DNA of 52,743 nt from the IMG/VR virus record IMGVR_UViG_3300031708_000013, positions 1 to 52,743 of that record. The stretch is one strand, 5' to 3'. Position 1 is the first letter of the stretch. Each line of letters begins with the position of its first letter. A model generated the notes under the pieces. It was not told where the DNA came from, made no database searches, and saw only the letters and a list, made by a program, of their open reading frames with translations. Made by a program: the position numbers and the translations under genes. This document shows positions 24,123 to 32,414 of this stretch, piece by piece. This DNA is from a virus.

Positions 24123-25174
24123 GACCCTCCTGAGTAATAGAGGTTTGGCATAATACGCAAAGGAACCATTTCAACGTCTTGTTCTCTAGCTATCGAATAG
24201 GCTCTATCTGCAAGACCTTGAAGTCTATCGTATCGTGGGAGTTCCATTTTTGAGGCTAATGCCGCAGCCAAGCCGGAAGCGACAGATTCATAAAACATTT
24301 GAGGAATGGCTAAATTTTGATTCATAGCCGTCACATCTTGAATCTGTTGGGTTCTATTATAAATGAGTGTCTGATAAGAATTATCAGGTGTAGGCCACAG
24401 AGTGATAATAGGAGATATCTGACGATCTATATAATAGCTCGAAGGTGTGGCTTGATTCTGTTTATCTGGATACGATGTCCACTCAGCACGGGAAATCGGC
24501 GTTAATAGACGATTATAGCTTGGAACGCTAAAGTAGATTTGTTGAACATCAAGGAATGAGCCGCCTGTCTCTCTTATACGAACAGCCATGGCATTTGTGG
24601 GAGATGGAACAACGGACCAAATGATTTGACCAATGGGGTAATATTGAGAACCAATTGTCTGCCCGGTAAGCCAAGTATTTCCTTCAAAAGAATATTCAAA
24701 AACCAGATTGTAGGTTATTGAGTCATTGGATTGGATACCCACATAATAGATAGATGGGGTATTTCCTATAGGATATGTGTAGGATATATAGCCATTTGGA
24801 GCTGTTTGAGTACAAGCTGTTCCTGTGGTTCCGGAAAAGGCATTTGCCGCCGTTCCCCCCGCACTGGAAAATGCTACTCCGCCAAGTGCTCTATTATTAT
24901 TACCTGCTGTACATTCAGTAACTTCTAATACATAAGCGGGGAGTTGATAAGAAGGTTGACCGACGTTAATTTGAAACATGGCCTTTTCAACGGTAAAGAG
25001 GTTGAATCCATCACTTACCCATTGAGAGAACATAAAATTTAAGGATCGAATGGCTGTTCTTATTTGATGACCATCTAATGCGTCTGCGGATATACCGCAA
25101 CGGTCATAAGATTCTTCGATGAACTCAGAGACAAGCGTCGTGGTCCCGAAATTATATGTTTGACTATAAGCCAC
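24119..25174 (-). CDS. Tail adaptor / tubular protein, P22 gp4-like class, 351 aa
   Basis: The N-terminal helix (LVSEFIEESYDRCGISADAL, LNFMFSQWVSDGFNLFTVEK) resembles adaptors seen in environmental podoviruses. A central beta domain (YPIGQIIWSVVPSPTNAMAV) follows, then a helical end (SGLAAALASKMELPRYDRLQ). Starts at GTG with AAGGG 6 nt upstream. The role in the portal-tail junction is inferred. Confidence 0.6.
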   Translation of the reverse strand: MAYSQTYNFGTTTLVSEFIEESYDRCGISADALDGHQIRTAIRSLNFMFSQWVSDGFNLFTVEKAMFQINVGQPSYQLPAYVLEVTECTAGNNNRALGGVAFSSAGGTAANAFSGTTGTACTQTAPNGYISYTYPIGNTPSIYYVGIQSNDSITYNLVFEYSFEGNTWLTGQTIGSQYYPIGQIIWSVVPSPTNAMAVRIRETGGSFLDVQQIYFSVPSYNRLLTPISRAEWTSYPDKQNQATPSSYYIDRQISPIITLWPTPDNSYQTLIYNRTQQIQDVTAMNQNLAIPQMFYESVASGLAAALASKMELPRYDRLQGLADRAYSIAREQDVEMVPLRIMPNLYYSGGS

Positions 25175-25183
25175 TTCATACCC

Positions 25184-25381
25184 TTATTTCTTTTTTGCGC
25201 CGCCATATTTTCTACCAATTTTTGCCAAGTTAGCTTCTTTACGAAGTGTTGGACTTTTGCTATTTGAAGCTTTTTCAAGCTTTTTCTCAGGAATTTTCTT
25301 CCCCATCGCTATACCCAGCTTCTTGTGTAGCTTTCCAGGATTTTTAGAAAATGCTTCTTGCATCCACATATCTTTAGCCAT
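25184..25381 (-). CDS. Small basic conserved phage protein, 65 aa
   Basis: NPGKLHKKLGIAMGKKIPEK, then SKSPTLRKEANLAK. It matches a well-spread phage pattern (HPGALHxxLxxPxGKKIPxxKLxKAxxSKNPxxxKxAxLA). Strongly basic, possibly DNA-associated in the virion. Function unknown. Confidence 0.65.
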   Translation of the reverse strand: MAKDMWMQEAFSKNPGKLHKKLGIAMGKKIPEKKLEKASNSKSPTLRKEANLAKIGRKYGGAKKK

Positions 25382-26305
25382 TTAGTCAACTCCCTGTTGA
25401 AGATAGGTTAATGTCAGAGATCCCCCTGTCGATGTCGTTACTGAACCTTGCAAAGCGGTCGTAGGAGTTGTGAGGGTATAAATCTGACTTGTTGTTGCGC
25501 CAGTTAATCCTGCAACCACAGCGAAAGGCACAGGTAAAGCAGGAGAATAATAATAGACATTCGCGCCACCTCCAGCAACTCCGTTGCCATTCGCTCCAGC
25601 GGTATAGGTAAACGTCGTGGCAGAAGCAACCGTGATAATTGCGGTTAGGTTCAGTTGCGCAGCAGTAATGCCAGATCCATTCGTTGAACCTTGAATCGTT
25701 ACGCTTTGACCTGTCACCAACCCTGCTGTGGAAGGAACTGTAACGGTCGCAACCGCAGTACCATTGGCAACAGTAATTGGGTTAGCTCCTAACTGAACAG
25801 ATTTAGGGTAAGTGTAGGAAACTGTTCCACCGGGATATGTGTAATAATCCAAGGGATCAGTTGTTTGATTGACTGAATAAGTGATAGTTCCAAGGACATC
25901 TCCTTGAATGGTGATGCTGGGAAATTTAGAAAAAGTATTTTGTTTAGACCAAGTAAATGTCCCTGTTGCCCCAGTGCCGATGCTGAAGTTTGTCAAATCC
26001 GCACTTGCGGCAATATTAGTAATCGTTCGATATTGTTTTGCAGAAGTGACAGTCGCAGCGGCAGTAGGCCCAACCAGAACCTCACTTTGCACATTCCCCC
26101 AAAGATCTGTTCCCGTAATCGTAATATTTACAGCGGAAAGGTCGTCTGAGGAAGTAACGGTAATAGATCTTGCCAATTTATCAAAAACAAAAGGATAAGG
26201 ATTGGCAAGATTTACAGATGTTATGACGCCTCCAGTCGTAGCTGTCGTTCCTAAGAGCGCAGTCGTACTTGTGGGTGCAAATATAAATCTCTGTAATCTT
26301 GCCAT
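25382..26305 (-). CDS. Structural protein with E1-FCCH-like beta domain, 307 aa
   Basis: The first half has beta pattern TSSDDLSAVNITITGTDLWG. Residues ~174-252 form the inserted ~80-aa domain (VPSTAGLVTGQSVTIQGSTN...TFTYTAGANGNGVAGGGA) also found in 26319-27752 and 13040-15127. The position between capsid and adaptor suggests a head or tail surface protein. Confidence 0.55.
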   Translation of the reverse strand: MARLQRFIFAPTSTTALLGTTATTGGVITSVNLANPYPFVFDKLARSITVTSSDDLSAVNITITGTDLWGNVQSEVLVGPTAAATVTSAKQYRTITNIAASADLTNFSIGTGATGTFTWSKQNTFSKFPSITIQGDVLGTITYSVNQTTDPLDYYTYPGGTVSYTYPKSVQLGANPITVANGTAVATVTVPSTAGLVTGQSVTIQGSTNGSGITAAQLNLTAIITVASATTFTYTAGANGNGVAGGGANVYYYSPALPVPFAVVAGLTGATTSQIYTLTTPTTALQGSVTTSTGGSLTLTYLQQGVD

Positions 26306-26318
26306 ATCCTAAACTCCT

Positions 26319-27752
26319 TTATGGGAACGTTGCTGGTGTATATTGCGGATATCCAAACCGTGACGTTACTGTCTGATATAGGTTGCCCTTACCAGGAGTA
26401 ATCGTAACTGCCGCTCCACCACCTGTTGCCCCAGCTGCACCTGTTGATGCTGCCGTAAAGGTAAAGGTGTTTTGATCAACAACCGTGACTGCCCATGTTC
26501 CATTAATCGTAATCGTATCAACCACACCTGCCGCAGATACGCCAGTAATCGTCACGCTTTCACCAGTCGTAAAGTCATGGTTAGGTGCGTTTACGGAAAC
26601 AACCGCAGATGCCATTGTGGTTGTGATTGGATTGTTTGGCAAAATGGCTGAGGCAGATATTGCACCATTGAACTTACGGGTATCACCACTTGCGCTATAC
26701 ATATTAATAGTAAGACGCTTGATTCCATCCGCATTGCTTGTTGGAGTATAAGTACCTCTTACATCACCAGTTGAAGCCGTCGTAGGTGACGTTTCATCCG
26801 CAACAACAACTGTTCCACCAACGCCAATAGTATTAGCTGTATAAGTTACAGCCGCACCACCTGTTGCACCTGCTCCTGTAGCCAATCCCATTGTTACATA
26901 TGTAAAATGAGTGGCATCCACAACAGCTATGGGAGCTGTGATGTTAAATTGAGCAGCAGTAATACCGTTTCCAGTAGTTGCGCCCGCTATTGTAACAAAC
27001 TGACCATTAGTTAGACCAGCAGTCGAAGTGACTGTCACCGTAACAACGCTTGAACCATTTACAGTCGTGATAGGATTGTTTACCAATGCAGCACTTGTCA
27101 CACCAGCAACTAAACCAAGATCAGCCGTGTTGTTCCACATCGGTACAGAAATATAGTTGGCATTCTTCAAAAAGAAGGGGAGACCAAATGTATTTCCTAC
27201 ACCAATGCTGACATTCTGACCGTTTGTGGTTTGGTTAGAATAAATACCTTGAAGAACCATAAAAGCCTTCTTGGTATAAACAGTTGTGGTATTTGGCGCA
27301 TTGATCTGTTCTGCAATGGGGATACCATATTGATCCCAACCATAGAATGTAATGACGGCATTAGTACCAAAAGCATTACCCGCACTTGTCAAAGAGAAAT
27401 TGCGCGGACTATCTAATTGCAATAATGGGCCAGCATTTCGTCCGGTTGTCAGACCAGCATATGATGTCAAAACTGTCAAACCATTGACGCTGACTGTTGC
27501 TAAAGCAAAATATCCAGCAGCAGCTAGTGTTTGAGCAGCGGCAATCAATGTTGTGCTGACAGGGGTCGGTTGGATATCAAGCAACGAACTTGGTGTCATA
27601 TAGATACCAGGAGGTGTTGAATCCGCAGGCGTTGCAGTCTGAACAGGCGGGGAGAGCACGTTAGTGCTCACCGTGTAAACTGACCCGAAATACGGGCCAG
27701 ATCTTACGCCATCTTCAAAATGCGACCCTTGTGGGGGTAATGTTACAGACAT
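26319..27752 (-). CDS. Structural protein with two E1-FCCH-like domains, 477 aa
   Basis: Thr/Ala/Asn-rich beta protein. Two related inserts lie at residues ~224-305 (TSTAGLTNGQFVTIAGATTG) and ~372-452 (DFTTGESVTITGVSAAG...TFTFTAAS). Starts 3 nt after the capsid stop region. Likely a head decoration or tail-surface protein; no enzymatic motif. Confidence 0.55.
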   Translation of the reverse strand: MSVTLPPQGSHFEDGVRSGPYFGSVYTVSTNVLSPPVQTATPADSTPPGIYMTPSSLLDIQPTPVSTTLIAAAQTLAAAGYFALATVSVNGLTVLTSYAGLTTGRNAGPLLQLDSPRNFSLTSAGNAFGTNAVITFYGWDQYGIPIAEQINAPNTTTVYTKKAFMVLQGIYSNQTTNGQNVSIGVGNTFGLPFFLKNANYISVPMWNNTADLGLVAGVTSAALVNNPITTVNGSSVVTVTVTSTAGLTNGQFVTIAGATTGNGITAAQFNITAPIAVVDATHFTYVTMGLATGAGATGGAAVTYTANTIGVGGTVVVADETSPTTASTGDVRGTYTPTSNADGIKRLTINMYSASGDTRKFNGAISASAILPNNPITTTMASAVVSVNAPNHDFTTGESVTITGVSAAGVVDTITINGTWAVTVVDQNTFTFTAASTGAAGATGGGAAVTITPGKGNLYQTVTSRFGYPQYTPATFP

Positions 27753-27755
27753 ATG

Positions 27756-28667
27756 TTATGCTCCTTGTGAACCGAAAGCCGCACGCCAGTTAGAACAACC
27801 AAAGGAATAACGTTCAACGAAGTTTACATTGAGGTTACGAGTGGTAGTGTCCGTAAACATGTCAATCGTCAATGGATCGCGTTCATAATATTTGAACCCA
27901 TTCTGTTCGTTACATGTTGTGAGGAGAGTCCATTGGTTAGGATTGGTTAAGAACAAGTTCACAGAGTAACCACCAGGAACGCCACTCATATTATAAAGAG
28001 CGTTGATATCGTTATCTGCTGTAGATGTTCTGAACTTAGATTCTAATAGTCTTTCACAAGTGAATTGTAACTGTGGAGGAACAATCAACTTTGTCGGACG
28101 ATAAGAAATCCGAAGAGCAGCAGCACTCAAGAACTGTTGGATACCAACATAAGCATCTTGCAATGACGTCTCGTTTAATTGAGTCGGCAGAGAAAATGAG
28201 TTTGAAGATATGTTACCAACCACTGGGTGAGCAGTTGAGAACAATGCTTGACCGTCTGAAACTGGGAAGTTTGCAGAGTAACCATTGTTAATAATGCTGG
28301 CACCTTGAATGTTCTTAGCTTGACGCATAGAGTCCTTGCCAGCTTCAGAAGCTTTTGGCCACTGATCCTTGTAAAGGTTATCGCGAATGGAATTTGCAGA
28401 AATAATAAAGCCAATGCCAAAGTTCTTATGGGTATAAGAGGTTTGGTAGATCTGTGCCATATCACCATAAGCAACTGCTCCGCCATCTGGCTTGTATTGA
28501 GCAACTGGTAATAGTCTCATTTCTTCTTCAAGCTCGAATGCTTTATCAGAAACGTGTTGTGTAAAGATATCCTTCCATTGGTCAGGATATGTATTGTAGT
28601 CACCAAAAACGGCCGCAAGTCCTGGACGTAAAAGGTTTTGCATAGATTGCAATGTAATAATAGACAT
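27756..28667 (-). CDS. Major capsid protein, Mu gpT / HK97-fold type
   Basis: 303 aa. A segment like FELEEEMRLLPVAQYKPDGGAV, FIISANSIRDNLY, DGQALFSTAHPVVGN and RPTKLIVPPQLQFTCERLLES are characteristic of the Mu-like head subunit gpT group. Expected substrate of the scaffold and of the phage GroEL/ES-like pair encoded upstream in the same direction. C-terminal FGCSNWRAAFGSQGA. Confidence 0.8.
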   Translation of the reverse strand: MSIITLQSMQNLLRPGLAAVFGDYNTYPDQWKDIFTQHVSDKAFELEEEMRLLPVAQYKPDGGAVAYGDMAQIYQTSYTHKNFGIGFIISANSIRDNLYKDQWPKASEAGKDSMRQAKNIQGASIINNGYSANFPVSDGQALFSTAHPVVGNISSNSFSLPTQLNETSLQDAYVGIQQFLSAAALRISYRPTKLIVPPQLQFTCERLLESKFRTSTADNDINALYNMSGVPGGYSVNLFLTNPNQWTLLTTCNEQNGFKYYERDPLTIDMFTDTTTRNLNVNFVERYSFGCSNWRAAFGSQGA

Positions 28668-28672
28668 AGCGA

Positions 28673-29281
28673 TTATACTCCTGTTGCGCCAGCATTGATG
28701 CTTGTGTTGTTTAACTTGACCAAAACGTTATTATAAGTAACGCCAGACACGTTTCCGGGTACTGGTGTGAAACCTAAAATATGGAGAGGGAAAGTTGCGG
28801 TTGCTGCTGGGGCGTGTGTCGCTGTATCAAGTGTCATACCTGATAAACCAGTTGCGGTGTTACCAGCCTCATTTGGGTGAGCGGGAAGCACAACTTCAGC
28901 ATTCAAGTTAATTTGAGCTGTTGTAATAGTTCCGCTAGCTTGAATATCATAAACCGTATTTGGGTCGGCAGATATAATAGCTATTGCACTTGTACCAGGG
29001 GCTATAGATGTATTTGCTGGCCAATAAGGGCTAAAGGTTGAAATACCTTGTGCATTTACATAGTTGATGCCTGTGAAAACACCTATGGGAGGAGCAGCCG
29101 CGCCGCCGTTTGGTGTGTAAATTACGATAAGACCAGATTCGAATCGCACGAGGTCGCCTCTAAATAGTGAAGTTCCATAAGATGCGGTCAAGGGGATTTC
29201 TGTAATGAGTCCCGACCAAGGCGCACCTATAACTGTATTATATGGAACTAAGCCTAGAGGCGCATTGACGCCATAAGTCAT
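28673..29281 (-). CDS. Capsid-associated structural protein, 202 aa
   Basis: MTYGVNAPLGLVPYNTVIGA..., with YGTSLFRGDLVRFESGLIVI and a Gly/Ala/Pro-rich C-terminus. Lies immediately upstream of the major capsid gene, the usual place of decoration or capsid-stabilising proteins. The ATG at 29281 has AGGAG 7 nt upstream; an upstream start at 29335 is less likely. Confidence 0.6.
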   Translation of the reverse strand: MTYGVNAPLGLVPYNTVIGAPWSGLITEIPLTASYGTSLFRGDLVRFESGLIVIYTPNGGAAAPPIGVFTGINYVNAQGISTFSPYWPANTSIAPGTSAIAIISADPNTVYDIQASGTITTAQINLNAEVVLPAHPNEAGNTATGLSGMTLDTATHAPAATATFPLHILGFTPVPGNVSGVTYNNVLVKLNNTSINAGATGV

Positions 29282-29374
29282 AGTAAAACTCCTAATAAAA
29301 TTAATATATTCAATTGTAATGAAGGATTTGCGCACGAAGCGGGAAGAGTACTAGGAGCCTTTGAAACCTAATAT

Positions 29375-29435
29375 CTTATAGCGACCAGCCCGAAGGGATC
29401 GAAGGAATAATGAAATTATCCCTGGTTAGCTATAG
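29375..29435. other. Compact three-way-junction fold between capsid and mazEF genes
   Basis: Basal stem: TATAGC+ACCAG (29377-29388) against CTGGT+GCTATA (29422-29434), with a small bulge. Hairpin two is CCC-GAA-GGG (29389-29397), which reads CC-UUCG-GG on the minus strand. Hairpin three is GGAATAAT-GAA-ATTATCC (29404-29421). The helices abut with one 6-nt linker. On the minus strand it lies ~95 nt before the capsid-module start at 29281. I recognise no known ribozyme or riboswitch core. Confidence 0.4.
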
Positions 29436-29480
29436 TGTAACAGAGAATAAAGAGAGATGATAGATACAATTTTAGGATAA

Positions 29481-29520
29481 TTGATTGTACTTATTCTATT
29501 TGTAATAACTTCGTAATTAC
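29481..29520 (+). promoter_or_regulatory. Predicted mazEF promoter with inverted repeat
   Basis: TTGATT (29481-29486), a 16-bp spacer and TAATAA (29503-29508). GTAAT/ATTAC (29502-29506/29516-29520) overlaps the -10 region and could bind the AbrB-type antitoxin. AAGGAG lies before the mazE ATG. Confidence 0.5.
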
Positions 29521-29549
29521 TATATGGTTGTTTTATTAAGGAGACAAAA

Positions 29550-29801
29550 ATGCAACTAAATCTTATAAAAATAGGAAACTCAAAAGGGTTTGTATTATCT
29601 CAAACCCTTATTAATCAATGCGGCTTCAAAAATGTTGTTGAAGTCGAATTAAAAGACCATTGTCTGATTTTAAAAGCGTCAGATCAGCCTAGACAAGGTT
29701 GGGATAAACTATTTCAATCAGAAGAAAAACCGGAAGATGATGAATTTAAAGATTTTCTTTGTCTTCAAAATAAATGGGATGAAGAAGAATGGGTGTGGTA
29801 A
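29550..29801 (+). CDS. mazE: MazE-like AbrB-fold antitoxin
   Basis: 83 aa. IKIGNSKGFVLSQTLINQCG, then VEVELKDHCLILKA is the swapped-hairpin (AbrB/MazE) DNA-binding domain. The acidic tail (EEKPEDDEFKDF...WDEEEWVW) binds the toxin. Overlaps mazF by 13 nt. Confidence 0.82.
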   Translation: MQLNLIKIGNSKGFVLSQTLINQCGFKNVVEVELKDHCLILKASDQPRQGWDKLFQSEEKPEDDEFKDFLCLQNKWDEEEWVW

Positions 29802-30121
29802 AACCGGAAAGATTTGACATATTTCTCACGACCCTTGATCCTACAAAAGGAGCAGAAATCAATAAGATTAGACCCTGTGTTGTTATTTCATCCAACGAGA
29901 TAAACTTTAATTTATCTACCATAATTATCGCTCCTATGACAACATCAATAAGAAAATATCCCTGTCGGGTAAATCTAAAATTTGATTCTAAAGAGGGACA
30001 GGTTGCTTTTGATCAAATGAGATCTGTTGACAAATCCAGACTTTTAAAAAAGTTGGGTTGCCTGGATAAAAAAACTCAACAACTTCTTACAGATAAATTG
30101 ATTGAAATGTTTAAAGGATAA
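29789..30121 (+). CDS. mazF: MazF/PemK-family endoribonuclease toxin
   Basis: 110 aa, full length. Conserved KIRPCVVISSNEIN (R28), IIIAPMTTSIRKYPCRV (T51/T52 area) and FDQMRSVDKSRLLKKLG. Ribosome-independent RNase blocked by MazE. Runs against the surrounding leftward late genes and converges with GroEL, so mazEF looks like a self-contained inserted unit. Confidence 0.85.
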   Translation: MGVVKPERFDIFLTTLDPTKGAEINKIRPCVVISSNEINFNLSTIIIAPMTTSIRKYPCRVNLKFDSKEGQVAFDQMRSVDKSRLLKKLGCLDKKTQQLLTDKLIEMFKG

Positions 30122-30149
30122 TGAAGTCGTGAATAGAGATACATAATTC

Positions 30150-31838
30150 CTATGTTCGTATTTTAAGGGGATTAGACGGGCTTTGAAGTGCATTGAGGGT
30201 AATCTCGTTTTCTTCAATCAATACGGCCTCAGTGGTCAGGAATAGCCCAGCAATCGACGCGGCATCTTCCAATGCCGTGATAACAACCTTGGTAGGGTCA
30301 ATAATACCCCAATCAATCATATCTACGATATAGCCCTTTTGAGCATCATAACCGATACTGAATTCACTCCCTTCAAGATCTTTCTCGCAGATATCTTGTA
30401 TTTTTTCATAAAGTAACCCCGAATTTAACAATATTTGTACAAATGGTCGGACTAAAGATCTCAATAAAATACACTCTCCTTCTATTAAATTAAGACCAGG
30501 CAATTTTATTCCACCCATCCCATTATCCTTAATATTCTTTTTATACTGTGTATCAATATCAAAATCCATCCTAGCTCTATAAAGAGCAATACCGCCCCCA
30601 GGTAAGATTCCATCTTGTAAAGCGGCTCTAGTCGCATGGACGGCATCCTCAACACGATCTTTACGCTCTTTCATCTCGAACTCTGTGGTTCCCCCTATTT
30701 TAATAATGGCAATCCCATTAGTGAGACGTGCATAGCGTTCTTCATATCTCTTCTTCAACTCTTCATGTTCAGCCTTGGCAATCTCATCTTTCAGGTAAGA
30801 ACACCTATTATCGAAATCCGCCTTTTCTCCCTGACCGTCTATTATCGTCGTCTTGTCTTGAGAGATGATGACCTTTTTAGCTCTTCCTAATGTGCCTCGC
30901 GCAACATTCTGAAGCTTAATTCCACCGTCTTCTCCTATAATCTTGGTTCCTGTAACAACGGCAATGTCATCTAATATTTCTTTACGAAACTCGCCGAAGG
31001 AAGGGGATTTAACTGCACACACTTTAAGCCCACGTTTAATTTTATTAAGAATAAGGGTTTGAAGGGATTCTGACTCTACATCTTCGGCTATTATAAGGAG
31101 AGATTCATTTTCTCTCATGGTAGCTTCTACCAGAGAAAGAATCATGGCCATACCAGCAATCTTGTTGTCATAAATAAGGATATAAGGGTTTTCTAGCTCA
31201 CAGATCATTTTGTTAGGATTGGTTACAAAATAGGGGGATATATATCCTCTATCGAGTTCTAGACCTTCAACGTATCTTACTTCTGTCTTTCCATTGGGGG
31301 AATCTTCAAGAGAGATGACGCCTTCTTTGCCTATCTTCTGGAATGTTTCAGAAATAAGTTTTCCAATTTCAGCATCTCCATTGGCAGAAATAGTAGCTAT
31401 TTGTTCAATTTCAATTGGATTAGAGATGACCCTAGATTTTGATTTTAGGTATTCTATAGCATAACTGGTTCCCCTATCTATTCCTCTTTTAAGGTCAATA
31501 GGGTTTTCCCCGTCATCAATGGCTTTCATTCCCTCATTAATGATATGTTGGGCTAAGACGGTTGCGGTGGTTGTCCCATCACCTGCAATATCACAAGTCT
31601 TCATGGCAACTTGCCGGATAAGTTCAGCCCCTACGCTTTCAAACTCATCATAAAGCTCTACTTCCTTCGCAACGGAAACACCGTCCTTTGTAATGCGGAT
31701 TGGGTAATGCGTATTCTTAATGATAACATTTCTGCCTTTTGGCCCTAACGTTACTTTAACGGCGTCAGCTATTTTATTGACACCAATAAGAATCTTTTCC
31801 CGTCCTTCTTTTCCAAAGGCCAGATGTTTAGGAAGCAT
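30150..31838 (-). CDS. groEL: Phage-encoded GroEL (Hsp60) chaperonin
   Basis: 562 aa, all three GroEL domains. Key residues fall on E. coli numbering: D52 (KDGVSVAKE), D87 in GDGTTTATVLA and D398 in VEDAVHATRAA for ATP binding/hydrolysis; Y199, Y203 and F204 in RGYISPYF and L234, V237, L259 and I263 for substrate and co-chaperonin binding. Differences: an insertion after ~421 (equatorial domain) and no GGM-repeat tail, ending NPLKIRT. Good GAGG site. Lies in the assembly operon with scaffold and a GroES-like gene; the likely client is the capsid protein. Confidence 0.93.
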   Translation of the reverse strand: MLPKHLAFGKEGREKILIGVNKIADAVKVTLGPKGRNVIIKNTHYPIRITKDGVSVAKEVELYDEFESVGAELIRQVAMKTCDIAGDGTTTATVLAQHIINEGMKAIDDGENPIDLKRGIDRGTSYAIEYLKSKSRVISNPIEIEQIATISANGDAEIGKLISETFQKIGKEGVISLEDSPNGKTEVRYVEGLELDRGYISPYFVTNPNKMICELENPYILIYDNKIAGMAMILSLVEATMRENESLLIIAEDVESESLQTLILNKIKRGLKVCAVKSPSFGEFRKEILDDIAVVTGTKIIGEDGGIKLQNVARGTLGRAKKVIISQDKTTIIDGQGEKADFDNRCSYLKDEIAKAEHEELKKRYEERYARLTNGIAIIKIGGTTEFEMKERKDRVEDAVHATRAALQDGILPGGGIALYRARMDFDIDTQYKKNIKDNGMGGIKLPGLNLIEGECILLRSLVRPFVQILLNSGLLYEKIQDICEKDLEGSEFSIGYDAQKGYIVDMIDWGIIDPTKVVITALEDAASIAGLFLTTEAVLIEENEITLNALQSPSNPLKIRT

Positions 31839-31840
31839 GT

Positions 31841-32401
31841 TTAACCTCGTGTTCTTCTAGTAAACTTTGTATCATTTTCGACAACACGAGCATTAAAGGC
31901 ATTGTTGTCTGCGAATTGCGTTAAGGCTTCAGATGCTTCTTGATTTTGCAAAGCTTCATCTCGATAGTAAGCATCTTGCTCTAAATACATATCTTTTGGC
32001 TTTTTCATGAGCATCATGCCGCCTTTGCGGATGGAACCAGGGAACCGTTCGCTGATACGGTCATTGAAGATATCGATCACATTTAATTCTGGATGATCTG
32101 TGGCCGCAACAGGAGCCCATCCATCATCCAAAGCATTGGTGAAATTATCAATATCGTCCTGATTATCAAGGCGTGTCCGTATATATCCATATTGCAAATG
32201 GGCTGGAATCTTGGATTTATCAAAGTAGAGTCTTCCCTTATGGGCTGTTGTCGCTTTAATAGAATGACGAACATCATTACGGGATCTAGAGGCGACTATA
32301 TCTTGTACACTTCCTCTATCGTCTTGAGGTTCATAGTCCCATGCGCCAACACCTTTTCCATCAGAATCCATTTCTGAAACATCAGATTTGTTTCTAGCCA
32401 T
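31841..32401 (-). CDS. Conserved phage head-module protein, 186 aa
   Basis: The central segment FDKSKIPAHLQYGYIRTRLD, then DDGWAPVAATDHPEL, is a pattern I recall from proteins encoded near the scaffold and capsid in podoviruses (GYxRTxxx...GWxPVPAxxHPE). Charged ends. Function unknown; it could be a minor head or scaffold-associated protein. Three nt before groEL. Confidence 0.55.
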   Translation of the reverse strand: MARNKSDVSEMDSDGKGVGAWDYEPQDDRGSVQDIVASRSRNDVRHSIKATTAHKGRLYFDKSKIPAHLQYGYIRTRLDNQDDIDNFTNALDDGWAPVAATDHPELNVIDIFNDRISERFPGSIRKGGMMLMKKPKDMYLEQDAYYRDEALQNQEASEALTQFADNNAFNARVVENDTKFTRRTRG

Positions 32402-32414
32402 TTAATATACCTTC

